Below are positions 54,015 through 64,000 of a stretch of 64,000 nucleotides of DNA, piece by piece (the stretch's first letter is position 1; each line of letters opens with the position of its first letter). The stretch spans positions 25,475-89,474 of the forward strand of contig NZ_LLZN01000057.1 of NCBI RefSeq assembly GCF_001509795.1, given 5' to 3'. The position numbers and the translations under genes are program-made. The stretch is from Streptomyces sp. NRRL WC-3605 (GTDB taxonomy: Bacteria; Actinomycetota; Actinomycetes; Streptomycetales; Streptomycetaceae). The notes beneath the pieces were generated by a model. The model did no database searches. It was not told the DNA's origin and saw only the letters and a list, made by a program, of their open reading frames with translations.

Positions 54015-56082
54015 GAGTTGTCTCCCCCTGCTTCTCCGACTCCTCGGCCTTCCCGGCCCCCTCACCCGGCACGGCTCTCTCGCCGGGCTGCTCACCGATG
54101 GTGTCGTCCAGCCGCCGCGTGCCCGACGCGGGCCGGGGCACCACCCGGGCACCGTTGCCGGGCAACGCCGTCGGGTCGGCCTTGGGCGCCGCGCTCTGCC
54201 GCGGCCCGATCGGGTCGCGCGCGGGCCGCAGCGGCCCCTGCTCGCCCTGCGGCTGGGCCGGCACCGTCGCCGACTTGCCCCCGGAGGGCAGACCGGCGTC
54301 GTCCAGGCCGCGGTTGCGCCGCGAGTCCTTCGGTTCCAGGGGTATAGGTGAGCCCCGCAGCGGTTCGTCGGCCGTGCGCGGCAGTGTCAGCCGGAACTGC
54401 GAACCGCCGCCCGGCTCGCCCCACGCCTGGAGCCAGCCGCCGTGCAGCCGCGCGTCCTCCAGCGCGATGGACAGGCCGAGACCGGTACCGCCCGTGGTCC
54501 GCGCGCGGGCCGGGTCGGCCCGCCAGAAACGGCTGAACACACGGGTCGCCTCGCCGGGCTTGAGCCCGACGCCGTAGTCGCGCACCGCGACCGCGACCGC
54601 TCCGCCGGCCGCCGCCAGCTTGACCACGACGTCCCGGCCCTCACCGTGCTCGACGGCGTTGACCACCAGGTTGCGCAGCACGCGCTCCACCCTGCGCGTG
54701 TCCGCCTCGGCGACGACGGGCTGCTGGTCACCGGCGACCCGTATCCGGGTTCCCTTGCGCTCGGCGAGCGGTTCCGCGCCGCTGACGACGCGCCGCACGA
54801 CCTCCCGCAGGTCGATCGGCTCCGCCTCCAGCGCGGCGGCACCGGCGTCGAAGCGGCTGATCTCCAGCAGGTCGGCGAGCAGCGACTCGAAGCGGTCCAG
54901 CTGGTCCGCGAGCAGCTCCGCCGACCGAGCGGTCACCGGATCGAAGTCCTCGCGCGCCTCGTGGATGACGTCGGCCGCCATCCGGACGGTCGTCAGCGGG
55001 GTGCGCAGCTCGTGCGACACGTCGGAGACGAACCGGCGCTGCATCCGCGACAGGTCCTCCAGCTGCTGGATCTTCACCTGGAGGTTCTGCGCCATCTTGT
55101 TGAAGGCCTCACCCAGGCGGGCGATGTCGTCCTCGCCGGTGACCTTCATCCGTTCCTGGAGCCGCCCGGCCGACAGCCGCTCGGCGATCCCCGCCGCCAT
55201 CCGTACGGGCGTGACGACCTGGCGCACCACCAGCCACGCGATGGCGCCGAGGAGGACGACGACGAAGAGCCCGGCGGTCGCGAGCGTCGTCTTGACGAGG
55301 CTGAGCGACTTCTCCTCCTGCGTGAGCGGGAAGAGGTAGTAGAGCTGGTACTGGTCGCCGTTGGGGTCGCTGACCTGCTTGCCGATCACGAGGCCCGGCT
55401 GGGACTCCTTGTGGGCGCTCGGCTGGTAGACGATGCGGGTGTAGCTCTGGAAGACGCCGTTGGCGCCGTCGATCCGCTCCCGCAGCGCCTCGGGCACGCT
55501 CGCGCTCGGGTCGACCCCGCCGGAGGCACGCCGGCCGCGCCCCCCGGTCTCGCTGCCCGCGGCGGCGGGGAGCGTCACGACCTCGAAGGCGCCCTGGCCG
55601 CCGCTGGACAGCGACGAGACGGTGTCGCTCATCCACTGGATGACGTTCTGCCGGGACCGCTCGTCCGCCGCGGCCCCGTCGTCGGCGGAACCCGCCGCGA
55701 ACTCGTCGGCCCGTTGCTTGGCCGCCGCGAACCCGCCGGTCGCCTGGCTCTGCGACGCCTTCACCTTCGCGTCCAGCAGGCCGTTGCGGACCTGCCCGAT
55801 GACGACGAAGCCCAGCAGCAGGACGACGCCCAGCGACATCACCAGGGTCGAGACGACGACCCTGAGCTGGATGTTGCGCCGCCACAGCCGCATGACCGGC
55901 AGCAACGGCCGGCGCACCCAGCGCAGCAGCAGACGGAGGACCGGGCTGCCCTGGACCCCTCCTTGCAGCAACCCGCCTTCCAGAAACCGCCCCCAGCGGG
56001 AACCCGCCGTCTTCCGGCCGACAGGCCGCTCCCGACGGGTCCCGGTCCGACCGGGGGCCGTAGCGGCACTGTCCTGGGACAT
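54004..56082 (-). CDS. mtrB: Sensor histidine kinase MtrB
   Basis: 692 residues. Two membrane spans (about 73-97 and 266-287) flank an extracytoplasmic domain of about 170 residues; a HAMP domain follows (about 288-340), then the phospho-acceptor box DVSHELRTPLTT (His357) and the ATPase domain with NAVEHGEGRDVVV, DYGVGLKPGE and GTGLGLSIA. A proline-rich cytoplasmic tail of about 100 residues ends the protein. It phosphorylates MtrA, controlling cell-wall and developmental genes. ATG at 56082 lies one base after the mtrA stop; a GTG at 56112 inside mtrA is less likely. Confidence 0.96.
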   Translation of the reverse strand: MSQDSAATAPGRTGTRRERPVGRKTAGSRWGRFLEGGLLQGGVQGSPVLRLLLRWVRRPLLPVMRLWRRNIQLRVVVSTLVMSLGVVLLLGFVVIGQVRNGLLDAKVKASQSQATGGFAAAKQRADEFAAGSADDGAAADERSRQNVIQWMSDTVSSLSSGGQGAFEVVTLPAAAGSETGGRGRRASGGVDPSASVPEALRERIDGANGVFQSYTRIVYQPSAHKESQPGLVIGKQVSDPNGDQYQLYYLFPLTQEEKSLSLVKTTLATAGLFVVVLLGAIAWLVVRQVVTPVRMAAGIAERLSAGRLQERMKVTGEDDIARLGEAFNKMAQNLQVKIQQLEDLSRMQRRFVSDVSHELRTPLTTVRMAADVIHEAREDFDPVTARSAELLADQLDRFESLLADLLEISRFDAGAAALEAEPIDLREVVRRVVSGAEPLAERKGTRIRVAGDQQPVVAEADTRRVERVLRNLVVNAVEHGEGRDVVVKLAAAGGAVAVAVRDYGVGLKPGEATRVFSRFWRADPARARTTGGTGLGLSIALEDARLHGGWLQAWGEPGGGSQFRLTLPRTADEPLRGSPIPLEPKDSRRNRGLDDAGLPSGGKSATVPAQPQGEQGPLRPARDPIGPRQSAAPKADPTALPGNGARVVPRPASGTRRLDDTIGEQPGERAVPGEGAGKAEESEKQGETTRGR

Positions 56083-56083
56083 G

Positions 56084-56773
56084 TCAGCTCGGCCCTGCCT
56101 TGTATCCGACACCGCGGACGGTCACGACGATCTCCGGGCGCTCGGGGTCCTTCTCGACCTTGGAACGCAGTCGCTGGACGTGGACGTTCACGAGCCGGGT
56201 GTCGGCCGCGTGCCGGTAGCCCCAGACCTGCTCCAGGAGCACCTCACGCGTGAACACCTGCCACGGCTTGCGGGCCAGCGCGACCAGCAGGTCGAACTCC
56301 AGCGGCGTCAGCGCGATGGACTGCCCGTCCCGCTTCACGGAGTGCCCCGCCACGTCGATGACCAGGTCACCGATGGCGAGCTGCTCCGGCGCCGGCTCCT
56401 CCGACCTCCGCAGCCGCGCCCGGATCCGGGCGACGAGCTCCTTCGGCTTGAACGGCTTCACGATGTAGTCGTCGGCACCGGACTCCAGGCCCACGACGAC
56501 GTCGACCGTGTCGCTCTTCGCCGTCAGCATCACGATCGGCACGCCGGACTCCGCCCGGATCAGGCGGCAGACCTCGATGCCGTCCCGGCCGGGAAGCATC
56601 AGATCGAGCAGCACCAGATCGGGCTTGGTCTCGCGAAACGCGGCCAGCGCCTTGTCGCCGTCGGCTACGAAAGACGGCTCAAAACCTTCACCACGCAGCA
56701 CAATGCCGAGCATCTCGGCCAGTGCGGTGTCGTCGTCGACGACAAGGACTCGTCCCTTCATAAACGACATCAT
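56084..56773 (-). CDS. mtrA: Response regulator MtrA
   Basis: 229 residues, OmpR/PhoB class. Receiver: VVDDDTALAE, phospho-acceptor Asp57 (VLLDLMLPGRDG), VMLTAKSD and the DDYIVKPF lysine. The DNA-binding winged helix (about 135-228) has LTPLEFDLLVALARKPWQVFTREVLLEQVWGYR, split by its turn, and VNVHVQRLRSKVE. MtrA is essential or near-essential in many actinobacteria and coordinates division and antibiotic synthesis in Streptomyces. The start at 56773 gives MMSFMKGRV as in the family; 56770 would be the second ATG. The frame stays open upstream to 56923 without family sequence. Confidence 0.97.
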   Translation of the reverse strand: MMSFMKGRVLVVDDDTALAEMLGIVLRGEGFEPSFVADGDKALAAFRETKPDLVLLDLMLPGRDGIEVCRLIRAESGVPIVMLTAKSDTVDVVVGLESGADDYIVKPFKPKELVARIRARLRRSEEPAPEQLAIGDLVIDVAGHSVKRDGQSIALTPLEFDLLVALARKPWQVFTREVLLEQVWGYRHAADTRLVNVHVQRLRSKVEKDPERPEIVVTVRGVGYKAGPS

Positions 56774-56887
56774 CCCATTCTCATAACGGTGGCGAAGGCA
56801 GTGGTGAGATAGGTCACCGACCAGCGACCTTAGTCGTAGGTCATCCGCACTGTCTGCCCTCGTCCCCCACACAGTGCGTGACCTTTG

Positions 56888-56905
56888 GAGGGGTTTGACC
56901 CCCTC
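56888..56905 (-). terminator. Possible terminator of mtnA
   Basis: GAGGGG (56888-56893) and CCCCTC (56900-56905) with a 6-base loop, 26 bases beyond the mtnA stop. The stem is short (6 pairs plus one G-U), so the call is tentative. Confidence 0.45.
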
Positions 56906-56930
56906 TGCCCACCCTGTCGCCACGGCTGGA

Positions 56931-58082
56931 TCATGTCGTTCGGGCCGTCGACCCCGCCTTCGCGCACAGCTGGGCCAGCGCCTCGGCCGTCACCGGGGAC
57001 GCGGTGCCCTCCTCCGTCACGATCGCCGTGATCAGCTCGGGCGGCGTCACGTCGAACGCCGGGTTGTACGCCTGCGTCCCCAGCGGCGCCACGGGGATCC
57101 CGCTGCCGGGCCCCCCGCCCACGACGGACGCCTGCGGCGCGGCGAACTCCGTCACCTCGTAGCCCGGACGCTGCTCCACCTCGATGGACGCCCCGTCCGG
57201 CGTCGCCGGATCCACCGTGGTCAGCGGCGCCACCACGATGAACGGCACATGGTGGTAGCGCGCCAGCACCGCGAGCGGATAGCTCCCGACCTTGTTCGCC
57301 ACCGAACCGTCGGCCGCGATCCGGTCCGCCCCGATCAGCACCGCGTCCACCTCACCGGCCGCGAACAGCGAACCCGCCGCGTTGTCCGCGAGCAGCGTGT
57401 ACGCCATCCCGGTGCGCGCCGCCTCGTACGCCGTCAGCCGGGACCCCTGCAACAGGGGCCGCGTCTCATCCACCCACAGCCGCCTCAGCCGCCCCACCCG
57501 GTGTGCCGCGAGCGCCACCGCGAACGCGGTGCCCTCACCGCCCGACACCAGCGCCCCGGTGTTGCAGTGCGTGAGGATGCGGTGCCCGCCGCCGGGCAGC
57601 AGCTCGTCCAGCAGGGCCAGTCCCCGCCCGGCCATCCTGCTGCTCGCCTCGGCGTCCTCCGCGTGCAGCGCCCGCGCCGCCCCGAGCGCCGCCGACGCCG
57701 CCCGCCGCGCGTCCCCGCCCGCGGCGAGCTCGGCACCGTAGGCGTCCCGCGCCCTGCGTACCCCGAGCGCGAGGTTCACCGCCGTCGGACGGGCACCCGC
57801 CAGCTCGTCGGCGGCGGCGTCCACGTCGAACCCGCGCGCGGCGGCGAGCGCGACCCCGTACGCCCCGGCGATCCCGAGCAGCGGTGCGCCGCGCACGGCC
57901 AGCGAACGGATCGCCTCCACCAGCACGGAGGCGTCCGTGCACACCAGCTCGACCTCCTCCGCGGGCAGTTTCGTCTGGTCCAGCAGGACCACGACCGGAC
58001 CCTCGGGCCGCTCGTCCCACCGGATCGCCGGTATCTCGGCCGGCCTGTCGTCCTCGCCGGAATGCGCGTACTGATCAGCCAT
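56931..58082 (-). CDS. mtnA: Methylthioribose-1-phosphate isomerase
   Basis: 383 residues. It converts methylthioribose-1-phosphate to methylthioribulose-1-phosphate in methionine salvage. It has the eIF2B-like fold with catalytic Cys in ILTHCNTGALVSGG and Asp in VLIGADRIAADGSVANKVG, plus VRGAPLLGIAGAYG for phosphate binding. ATG at 58082 begins MADQYAHSGEDDRPAEIP. No other mtn genes are nearby, so salvage genes are scattered here. It lies upstream of mtrA on the same strand with 157 bases between. Confidence 0.94.
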   Translation of the reverse strand: MADQYAHSGEDDRPAEIPAIRWDERPEGPVVVLLDQTKLPAEEVELVCTDASVLVEAIRSLAVRGAPLLGIAGAYGVALAAARGFDVDAAADELAGARPTAVNLALGVRRARDAYGAELAAGGDARRAASAALGAARALHAEDAEASSRMAGRGLALLDELLPGGGHRILTHCNTGALVSGGEGTAFAVALAAHRVGRLRRLWVDETRPLLQGSRLTAYEAARTGMAYTLLADNAAGSLFAAGEVDAVLIGADRIAADGSVANKVGSYPLAVLARYHHVPFIVVAPLTTVDPATPDGASIEVEQRPGYEVTEFAAPQASVVGGGPGSGIPVAPLGTQAYNPAFDVTPPELITAIVTEEGTASPVTAEALAQLCAKAGSTARTT

Positions 58083-58222
58083 GCCGTCAGTCTGCCCCGC
58101 ATCCGGCGGACAATTGAAGGGAAGCAGGCCATACCTCGGCGGGTACCTCCCCGGTGCCCCCATGGCACGATGGCTGCCGAACTGCCGCCGCGACCGCGGA
58201 CGGGCACCGTGAAGGAGCGACG

Positions 58223-59560
58223 ATGAAAGACACTCCGGGCTGGGCCTCGCCCGGATCCGCCCCGTCCGACGGGCAGGAACCCGGTGCGTCCGGTCCCGCC
58301 GAGCCCGCCGACAGTGCCGACTCCGCGCAGCAGCCACCGGCGGACCAGCAGGCCCCCGGCCCGAAGTGGTCCAAGGAGCAGCCCCCGGCGGGCCAGTGGT
58401 CCGCCCCCACGGGCACCCAGGCACCACCCGGCCAGGCTCCGCCCCCACCGGCCGGCCCGGGCTGGGGCGCCAGGCCCCCGGCCGGCCCCGGAGCGCCCGG
58501 CGGCTGGGGCGGCGCCCCCCAGGGCTACGGACCTCCCGGCGGATACGGCGGCTGGGGCGGTGGCTGGAACGGACCCCCGCCGGCCGCCAAGCCCGGCGTG
58601 ATCCCGCTGCGCCCCCTGGGCGTCGGCGAGATCCTCGACGGCGCCGTCTCCACCATGCGCACCCACTGGCGCACGGTCCTCGGCATCTCCCTGACCGTCG
58701 CCGTCGTGACGGAGATCCTCGTCATCCTCGTCCAGGGCTTCCTCCTGGACGAGCGCGTCAGCACCGACGCCCTGAACGACCCGAGCGCCACCCTCGACGA
58801 ACTCACCCGCGCCATGGGCAACTCGCTGCTCAACTCCGGCGTGATCTTCCTGATCTCGGCGATCGGCACCGTCATCGCCACCGCCCTGCTGACGACCGTC
58901 ACCAGCCGCGCCGTGCTCGGCAAACCGGTCAGCACCGGTGAGGCGTGGCGCGACGCCCGCCCGCAGGTTCCGCGCCTCTTCGGCCTGCTGTTCCTGCTGC
59001 TCCTCATGACCCTGGGCGTGGCCTTGGCGGGCGCCGTCCCGGGCATCGTCCTGGCCGCCTCGGGCGCCGGGGGCGCGGGCTTCGCCCTCGCCCTCCTCGG
59101 CGCGATCGGCGGCTTCGTCGTCGCGCTGTGGCTGTGGTTCCGCTTCTCGCTCGCCTCCCCCGCGCTGATGCTGGAGAAGCAGGGCATCAAGAAGGCGCTG
59201 AGCCGCTCCGCCAAGCTGGTCAAGGGTGCCTGGTGGCGGGTGTTCGGCATCCAGCTGCTCGCCATGATCATCGCGAACGTCGTCGCGGCGATCGTCGTCA
59301 TCCCGTTCACGTTCCTGGCGGGCGCGGTCAGCGGCCAGGGCGCCGCCGGCATCCTCGACGGGACCACCGAGTTCGGCTGGACGTTCCTCATCGTCAGCGG
59401 CGTGGGCTCGGTGATCGGCTCCACGATCACCCTGCCCATCACGGCCGGCGTGACCGTGCTGCTCTACATCGACCAGCGCATCCGCCGTGAGGCACTCGAC
59501 CTCGAACTGGCCCGCGCGGCCGGCATCCAGAGCACCGGCACCGGCACCCCGGGGAGCTGA
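58223..59560 (+). CDS. Polytopic membrane protein with proline-rich N-terminus
   Basis: 445 residues. The first about 130 residues are Pro/Gly/Gln-rich and disordered (QPPADQQAPGP; GYGPPGGYGGWGG). Residues about 135-430 contain about six hydrophobic spans in an arrangement resembling the membrane domain of glycerophosphodiester-phosphodiesterase-like proteins (IPLRPLGVGEILDGAVSTMR; LMLEKQGIKKALSRSAKLVKG). It is the first gene of the DUF4129/DUF4350/MoxR/DUF58 operon, 4 bases from the next. GAAGGAG precedes the ATG. Function unknown; probably assembles at the membrane with the operon's other proteins. Confidence 0.85.
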   Translation: MKDTPGWASPGSAPSDGQEPGASGPAEPADSADSAQQPPADQQAPGPKWSKEQPPAGQWSAPTGTQAPPGQAPPPPAGPGWGARPPAGPGAPGGWGGAPQGYGPPGGYGGWGGGWNGPPPAAKPGVIPLRPLGVGEILDGAVSTMRTHWRTVLGISLTVAVVTEILVILVQGFLLDERVSTDALNDPSATLDELTRAMGNSLLNSGVIFLISAIGTVIATALLTTVTSRAVLGKPVSTGEAWRDARPQVPRLFGLLFLLLLMTLGVALAGAVPGIVLAASGAGGAGFALALLGAIGGFVVALWLWFRFSLASPALMLEKQGIKKALSRSAKLVKGAWWRVFGIQLLAMIIANVVAAIVVIPFTFLAGAVSGQGAAGILDGTTEFGWTFLIVSGVGSVIGSTITLPITAGVTVLLYIDQRIRREALDLELARAAGIQSTGTGTPGS

Positions 59561-59564
59561 ATCG

Positions 59565-60341
59565 GTGAGTCCGACGGGGGGAGTTCTCACAGCGGTACCG
59601 GGGCTGCCAGGGGCAGCCGCACGAGCCCTCGTGCGCGCCGGTGACACCGCCGTACGGGCGTCGGTGGCGGCCTCGGACGACGCGCCGCCGCTGACCACGC
59701 CGCGCGACCCCGCGCGGGAGGCGGCCCGGCGCGAGCTGTCCAAGAGCATGTACCACGAGGACGACCCCAGCTGGTTCCAGCGCGCGCTGGACACCTTCTG
59801 GGACTGGGTCGAGGACCTGTTCGACAGCGCCGCGACCGTCACTCCCGGCGGCCCGCTCGGACTGGTCGTCGTCATCCTCGTCGTCCTCGCCGTGATCGGC
59901 CTGCTGTGGTGGCGCCTGGGCACCCCGCGCCGCGAACCCACGTCGTCCGCCGCCCTGTTCGACGACCGCCCCCGCAGCGCCGCCGACCACCGCTCCGCCG
60001 CCGAGGCCCACGCCGCCCAGGGCCACTGGAACCGAGCCGTCCAGGAACGCATGCGCGCCATCGTCCGCGCCCTGGAGGAACGCGCCCTCCTCGACGTCCG
60101 CCCCGGCCGCACCGCCGACGAGGCCGCCGCCGACGCCGGCCGCCCCCTGCCCGCCCACGCCGACCGGCTGCGGGCCGCCGCCCGCGCCTTCGACGACGTC
60201 ACATACGGCGGACGGACCGCGACCCGGCAGACGTACCAGAGTCTCGCGGCCCTCGACCGCGACCTGGAGACCACCAAGCCGCAGCTCGCCGCCCAGGCCC
60301 CCGGCACAGGCCCCCAGGACCACCAGGGAGCCGCCGGATGA
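59565..60341 (+). CDS. DUF4129 membrane protein
   Basis: 258 residues. One transmembrane span (about 106-122, GLVVVILVVLAVIGLLWW) and a C-terminal DUF4129 domain (about 145-240: HWNRAVQERMRAIVRALEERALLDVRPGRTADE, split by loops; AARAFDDVTYGGRTAT). GTG at 59565 with GGGGAG eight bases upstream. The family is almost always encoded with MoxR and DUF58 genes, as here. It overlaps the next gene by ATGA. Function unknown; DUF4129 occurs also at the end of some transglutaminase-like proteins. Confidence 0.88.
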   Translation: MSPTGGVLTAVPGLPGAAARALVRAGDTAVRASVAASDDAPPLTTPRDPAREAARRELSKSMYHEDDPSWFQRALDTFWDWVEDLFDSAATVTPGGPLGLVVVILVVLAVIGLLWWRLGTPRREPTSSAALFDDRPRSAADHRSAAEAHAAQGHWNRAVQERMRAIVRALEERALLDVRPGRTADEAAADAGRPLPAHADRLRAAARAFDDVTYGGRTATRQTYQSLAALDRDLETTKPQLAAQAPGTGPQDHQGAAG

Positions 60342-61542
60342 CGACCGAGGCCACGCACCCGTCCACCTCGGCCTCGCCCACCGCCCGTCATGTGTGGACC
60401 CGCACCCGGGGCATCGCTCTGGGCGTCGTCCTCCTGCTCGCGGCGGCCGTCGCGATCGCCGTGATCCGCTCCGACGCCCGGCACGGCACCCTCGACCCCC
60501 GCTCCGCCGACCGCCAGGGCAGCAGAGCCGTCGCCGAACTCCTCGCCGACGGCGGGGTGGACACGAACGTCGTCACCACCCTGGGCGGAGCCCGCGCCGC
60601 AGCCGACGCCGACACCACCCTCCTCGTCGCCGCCCCCGACCTGCTCACCCCCGCACAGCAGCGGGCGCTGCGCACGGCGACCGCCGACGCCGGAGGCCGC
60701 ACGGTCCTCGTCGCACCCGGCAGCCCGTCGGTCGAACGGCTCGCCCCCGGCGTCACCGCCGACCCCGCGAACAGCCTCGACTCGGCGCTCTCCCCCGACT
60801 GCGCCCTGCCCGCCGCACGCCGGGCCGGCACCGCCGAGACCGGCGGCATCCGCTACACCACCACCCACCTCGACGCCGACGAGTGCTACCCCAGCAACCG
60901 CCTCGCCACCCTCCTGCGCATCCCGGAGACCGGCGGCGACGGCACCGGCGACACCGTCGTCATCGGCGCGCCCGACATCCTCTTCAACGACCGCCTCGAC
61001 GAGCAGGGCAACGCCTCGCTCGCCCTCCAACTCCTCGGCTCCCGCCCCCATCTGGTCTGGTACCTCCCCACGCTCTCCGACGCCTCGGCCGCCGACCCGG
61101 ACGACCAGCGCAGCTTCTTCGACCTGCTCCCCTCGGGCTGGCTCTGGGGCACGCTGCAGCTCTTCATCGCCGCGGCCGTCGCCGCCCTGTGGCGGGCACG
61201 CCGACTGGGCCCCCTGGTGCCCGAGAAACTCCCCGTGGCGATCCGCGCCTCCGAGACCGTCGAAGGCCGGGCCCGCCTCTACCGCAAGGCAAACGCCCGC
61301 GACCGCGCGGCCACCGCTCTTCGCTCCACCACACGCATCCGCCTCGCCCCCCTCGTAGGTGTCCCCCTCACCCAGACGCACGCGCCCGAGGCCCTGCTCC
61401 CCGCACTCTCCGCCCACCTGCGCCGGGACGGGGACGGACAGACCCTGCACACGCTCCTCTTCGGCCCGCCGCCCGGCGACGACGCGGCACTCGTCTCCCT
61501 CGCCGACCAACTCGACGCCCTCGAAAGAGAGGTACGCCGTCC

Positions 61543-61546
<4 letters not shown>
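60338..61546 (+). CDS. DUF4350 membrane protein
   Basis: 402 residues. One N-terminal span (about 25-42), an extracytoplasmic domain of about 230 residues with four cysteines (CALPA; ECYPSN among them), and a second span near residue 270 (LWGTLQLFIAAAVAALW) followed by a cytoplasmic tail. The middle (SRAVAELLADGGVDTNVVTT, VVIGAPDILFNDRLDEQGNASLAL) is the DUF4350 pattern, a GATase-like fold. It overlaps both neighbours by ATGA, so the operon is translationally coupled. Confidence 0.88.
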
Positions 61547-62534
<988 letters not shown>

Positions 62535-62535
<1 letters not shown>

Positions 62536-63845
62536 TGGCCTTCACCGGACGCGCCGCACTCCTCGCGGCCCTGGGCTCCCTCCCCGTCGGCATCTGGGAC
62601 CCCGGCTGGACGGGCATCCTCGCGGTCAACGCGCCCCTGGCCGCCGCCTGCGCCTGCGACTTCGCCCTCGCGGCCCCCGTACGGCGCCTGCGCCTGACCC
62701 GCTCCGGCGACACCTCCGTCCGCCTGGGCGACACGGCCGACGTCACCCTGACGGTCACCAACCCGTCGAACCGCCCGCTCCGCGCCCACCTCCGCGACGC
62801 CTGGCCACCGAGCAGCTGGCAGCCCGGCACCGAGGTCGCGTCCTCCCGTCACCGGGTGAAGATCCCCCCAGGCGAACGCCGGCGCCTGACCACCCGCCTC
62901 CGCCCCACCCGCCGAGGCGACCGCCAGGCCGACCGCGTCACGATCCGCTCCTACGGCCCCCTCGGCCTGTTCGCCCGCCAGGGCACCCACAAGGTCCCCT
63001 GGACCGTCCGCGTGCTGCCGCCCTTCACGAGCCGCAAGCACCTGCCCTCCAAGCTGGCCCGCCTCCGGGAACTCGACGGCCGCACCAGCCTGATCACCCG
63101 CGGCGAGGGCACCGAGTTCGACAGCCTGCGCGAATACGTTCCCGGCGACGACACCCGCTCCATCGACTGGCGGGCGACCGCCCGGCACTCCGCCGTCGCC
63201 GTACGCACCTGGCGCCCCGAGCGCGACCGCCACATCCTCCTCGTCCTGGACACCGGGCGCACCTCGGCGGGCCGCGTCGGCGACGCCCCACGGCTCGACG
63301 CCTCCATGGACGCCGCCCTCCTGCTGGCCGCCCTGGCCTCACGGGCCGGCGACCGCGTCGACCTGCTCGCCTACGACCGCCGGGTCCGCGCCCTCGTCCA
63401 GGGCCGTACGGCCCGAGACGTCCTCCCCTCCCTGGTCGACGCGATGGCCTCGGTGGAACCCGAACTCGTCGAGACGGACGCACGAGGACTCACGTCCACA
63501 GCCCTGCGTACGGCTCTCCGCCACTCCCTCATCGTCCTGCTCACGGCGCTCGACGCGGCCCCCATCGAGGAGGGCCTGCTTCCGGTCCTTCCTCAACTGA
63601 CCCGGCGCCACACGGTCCTTCTCGCTTCCGTCGCCGACCCGCACATCGCGAGCATGGCGACCGCCCGCGGCCGCACGGACGCCGTCTACGAGGCCGCGTC
63701 GGCGGCCCAGGCCCAGACCGAACGCCACCGCACGGCGGAACAGCTGCGCCGCCACGGCGTGACCGTCGTGGACGCGGCCCCGGACGACCTCGCCCCGGCC
63801 CTGGCCGACGCCTACCTGGCCCTCAAGACGGCCGGCCGCCTGTAG
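62535..63845 (+). CDS. DUF58 domain protein
   Basis: 436 residues. Two N-terminal hydrophobic segments (about 8-25 and 28-48), a beta-rich part (about 60-170), then the DUF58 core: REYVPGDDTRSIDWRATAR (about 195-213), a signature of the family, within a VWA-like fold (HILLVLDTGRTSAG with the DxGxTS metal-site variant). Start ATG overlaps the MoxR stop by one base (TGATG). Expected to be the MoxR client. Last gene of the operon; a hairpin follows. Confidence 0.92.
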
Positions 63846-63859
63846 CCCAGAAAAGCAAA

Positions 63860-63887
63860 AGGCCCTCTCTGCTACCAGAAAGGGCCT
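63860..63887 (+). terminator. Terminator of the MoxR/DUF58 operon
   Basis: A 12-position stem with one mismatch (63860-63871 with 63876-63887) and loop CTAC, 15 bases after the DUF58 stop. It contains CAGAAAGGGCC, also found in the rRNA terminator beside it. Confidence 0.78.
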
Positions 63888-63912
63888 GCCATATATGCGG
63901 AACCGGAAATGC

Positions 63913-63948
63913 AGAAAGGGCCCACACCGTAAGGTGTGAGCCCTTTCT
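63913..63948 (-). terminator. rRNA operon terminator
   Basis: A 16-position stem with one mismatch (63913-63928 with 63933-63948) and loop GTAA. On the minus strand it follows the 5S rRNA 3' end after a short U-rich stretch, and its second arm ends in CCCTTTCTGC. Confidence 0.88.
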
Positions 63949-63955
63949 CAAAAAT

Positions 63956-64000
63956 TGTTCGGCGGTGTCCTACTCTCCCACAGGGTCCCCCCTGCAGTAC
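63956..64000 (-). rRNA. rrf: 5S rRNA, 3' end
   Basis: Read on the minus strand the last 45 bases are GTACTGCAGGGGGGACC, then TGTGGGAGAGTAGGACACCGC and CGAACAA: the conserved 3' third of Streptomyces 5S rRNA. The rest of the gene, and presumably 23S and 16S, lie beyond the right edge, transcribed toward this window. The exact 3' end is uncertain by a few bases. Confidence 0.93.

Overview
The window is high-GC DNA with GTG/TTG starts, tightly packed genes and no mobile elements. Its gene content and order (ftsEX, prfB, two Hanks-type kinases, a TagF/TagGH surface-polymer locus, NAD-glutamate dehydrogenase, secA, hpf, comFC, lpqB-mtrB-mtrA, mtnA, a MoxR/DUF58 operon, then an rRNA operon) are those of a Streptomyces chromosome core, close to what is known for S. 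coelicolor. Assignments come from reading translated motifs and remembered family features; no database search was run.

Layout. 1-2107: start of ftsX (cut by the window edge), ftsE, a small zinc-ribbon membrane protein and an LAETG sortase-type wall protein. 2410-10416: prfB, kinases PkaF and PkaA, and a divergent FHA/FtsK-like ATPase. 10601-14242: a sugar ABC importer (lipoprotein and two permeases, no ATPase), one permease carrying a large extra domain. 14411-34980: a surface-glycopolymer locus with four large proteins that fuse a GT2 domain to a TagF (CDP-glycerol glycerophosphotransferase-like) domain, two stand-alone GT2 enzymes, a GalE-like epimerase, a TagGH exporter with a divergent TetR regulator, and two related polytopic membrane proteins at its two sides. 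An ohr-ohrR peroxide-resistance pair sits inside it. 35082-43667: NAD-GDH, a DJ-1/PfpI protein, a HAD hydrolase, a DUF6912-like protein and an Rv3235-like protein. 43917-51851: secA, an acetyltransferase, a YcaQ-type DNA glycosylase, an orphan NarL-type response regulator, hpf and comFC. 52179-58082: mtrA-mtrB-lpqB and mtnA. 58223-63845: a five-gene translationally coupled operon (membrane protein, DUF4129, DUF4350, MoxR ATPase, DUF58), converging on the 3' end of a 5S rRNA gene.

How the parts fit. The TagF/GT2/GalE/TagGH genes form one locus for making, decorating and exporting an anionic wall polymer. The four TagF-GT2 fusions have lost different catalytic residues: one lacks both conserved TagF histidines, one lacks one of them, one lacks the GT2 acidic motif, and one is intact. 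The TetR gene and the exporter share an intergenic region holding two copies of a 23-bp operator-like sequence. The ohr-ohrR intergenic region holds a perfect OhrR-type palindrome. The kinases lie beside an FHA protein that may read their phosphothreonines. MtrA/MtrB/LpqB is the conserved actinobacterial envelope and cell-cycle two-component module. Most transcription units end in strong hairpins, which are listed individually.
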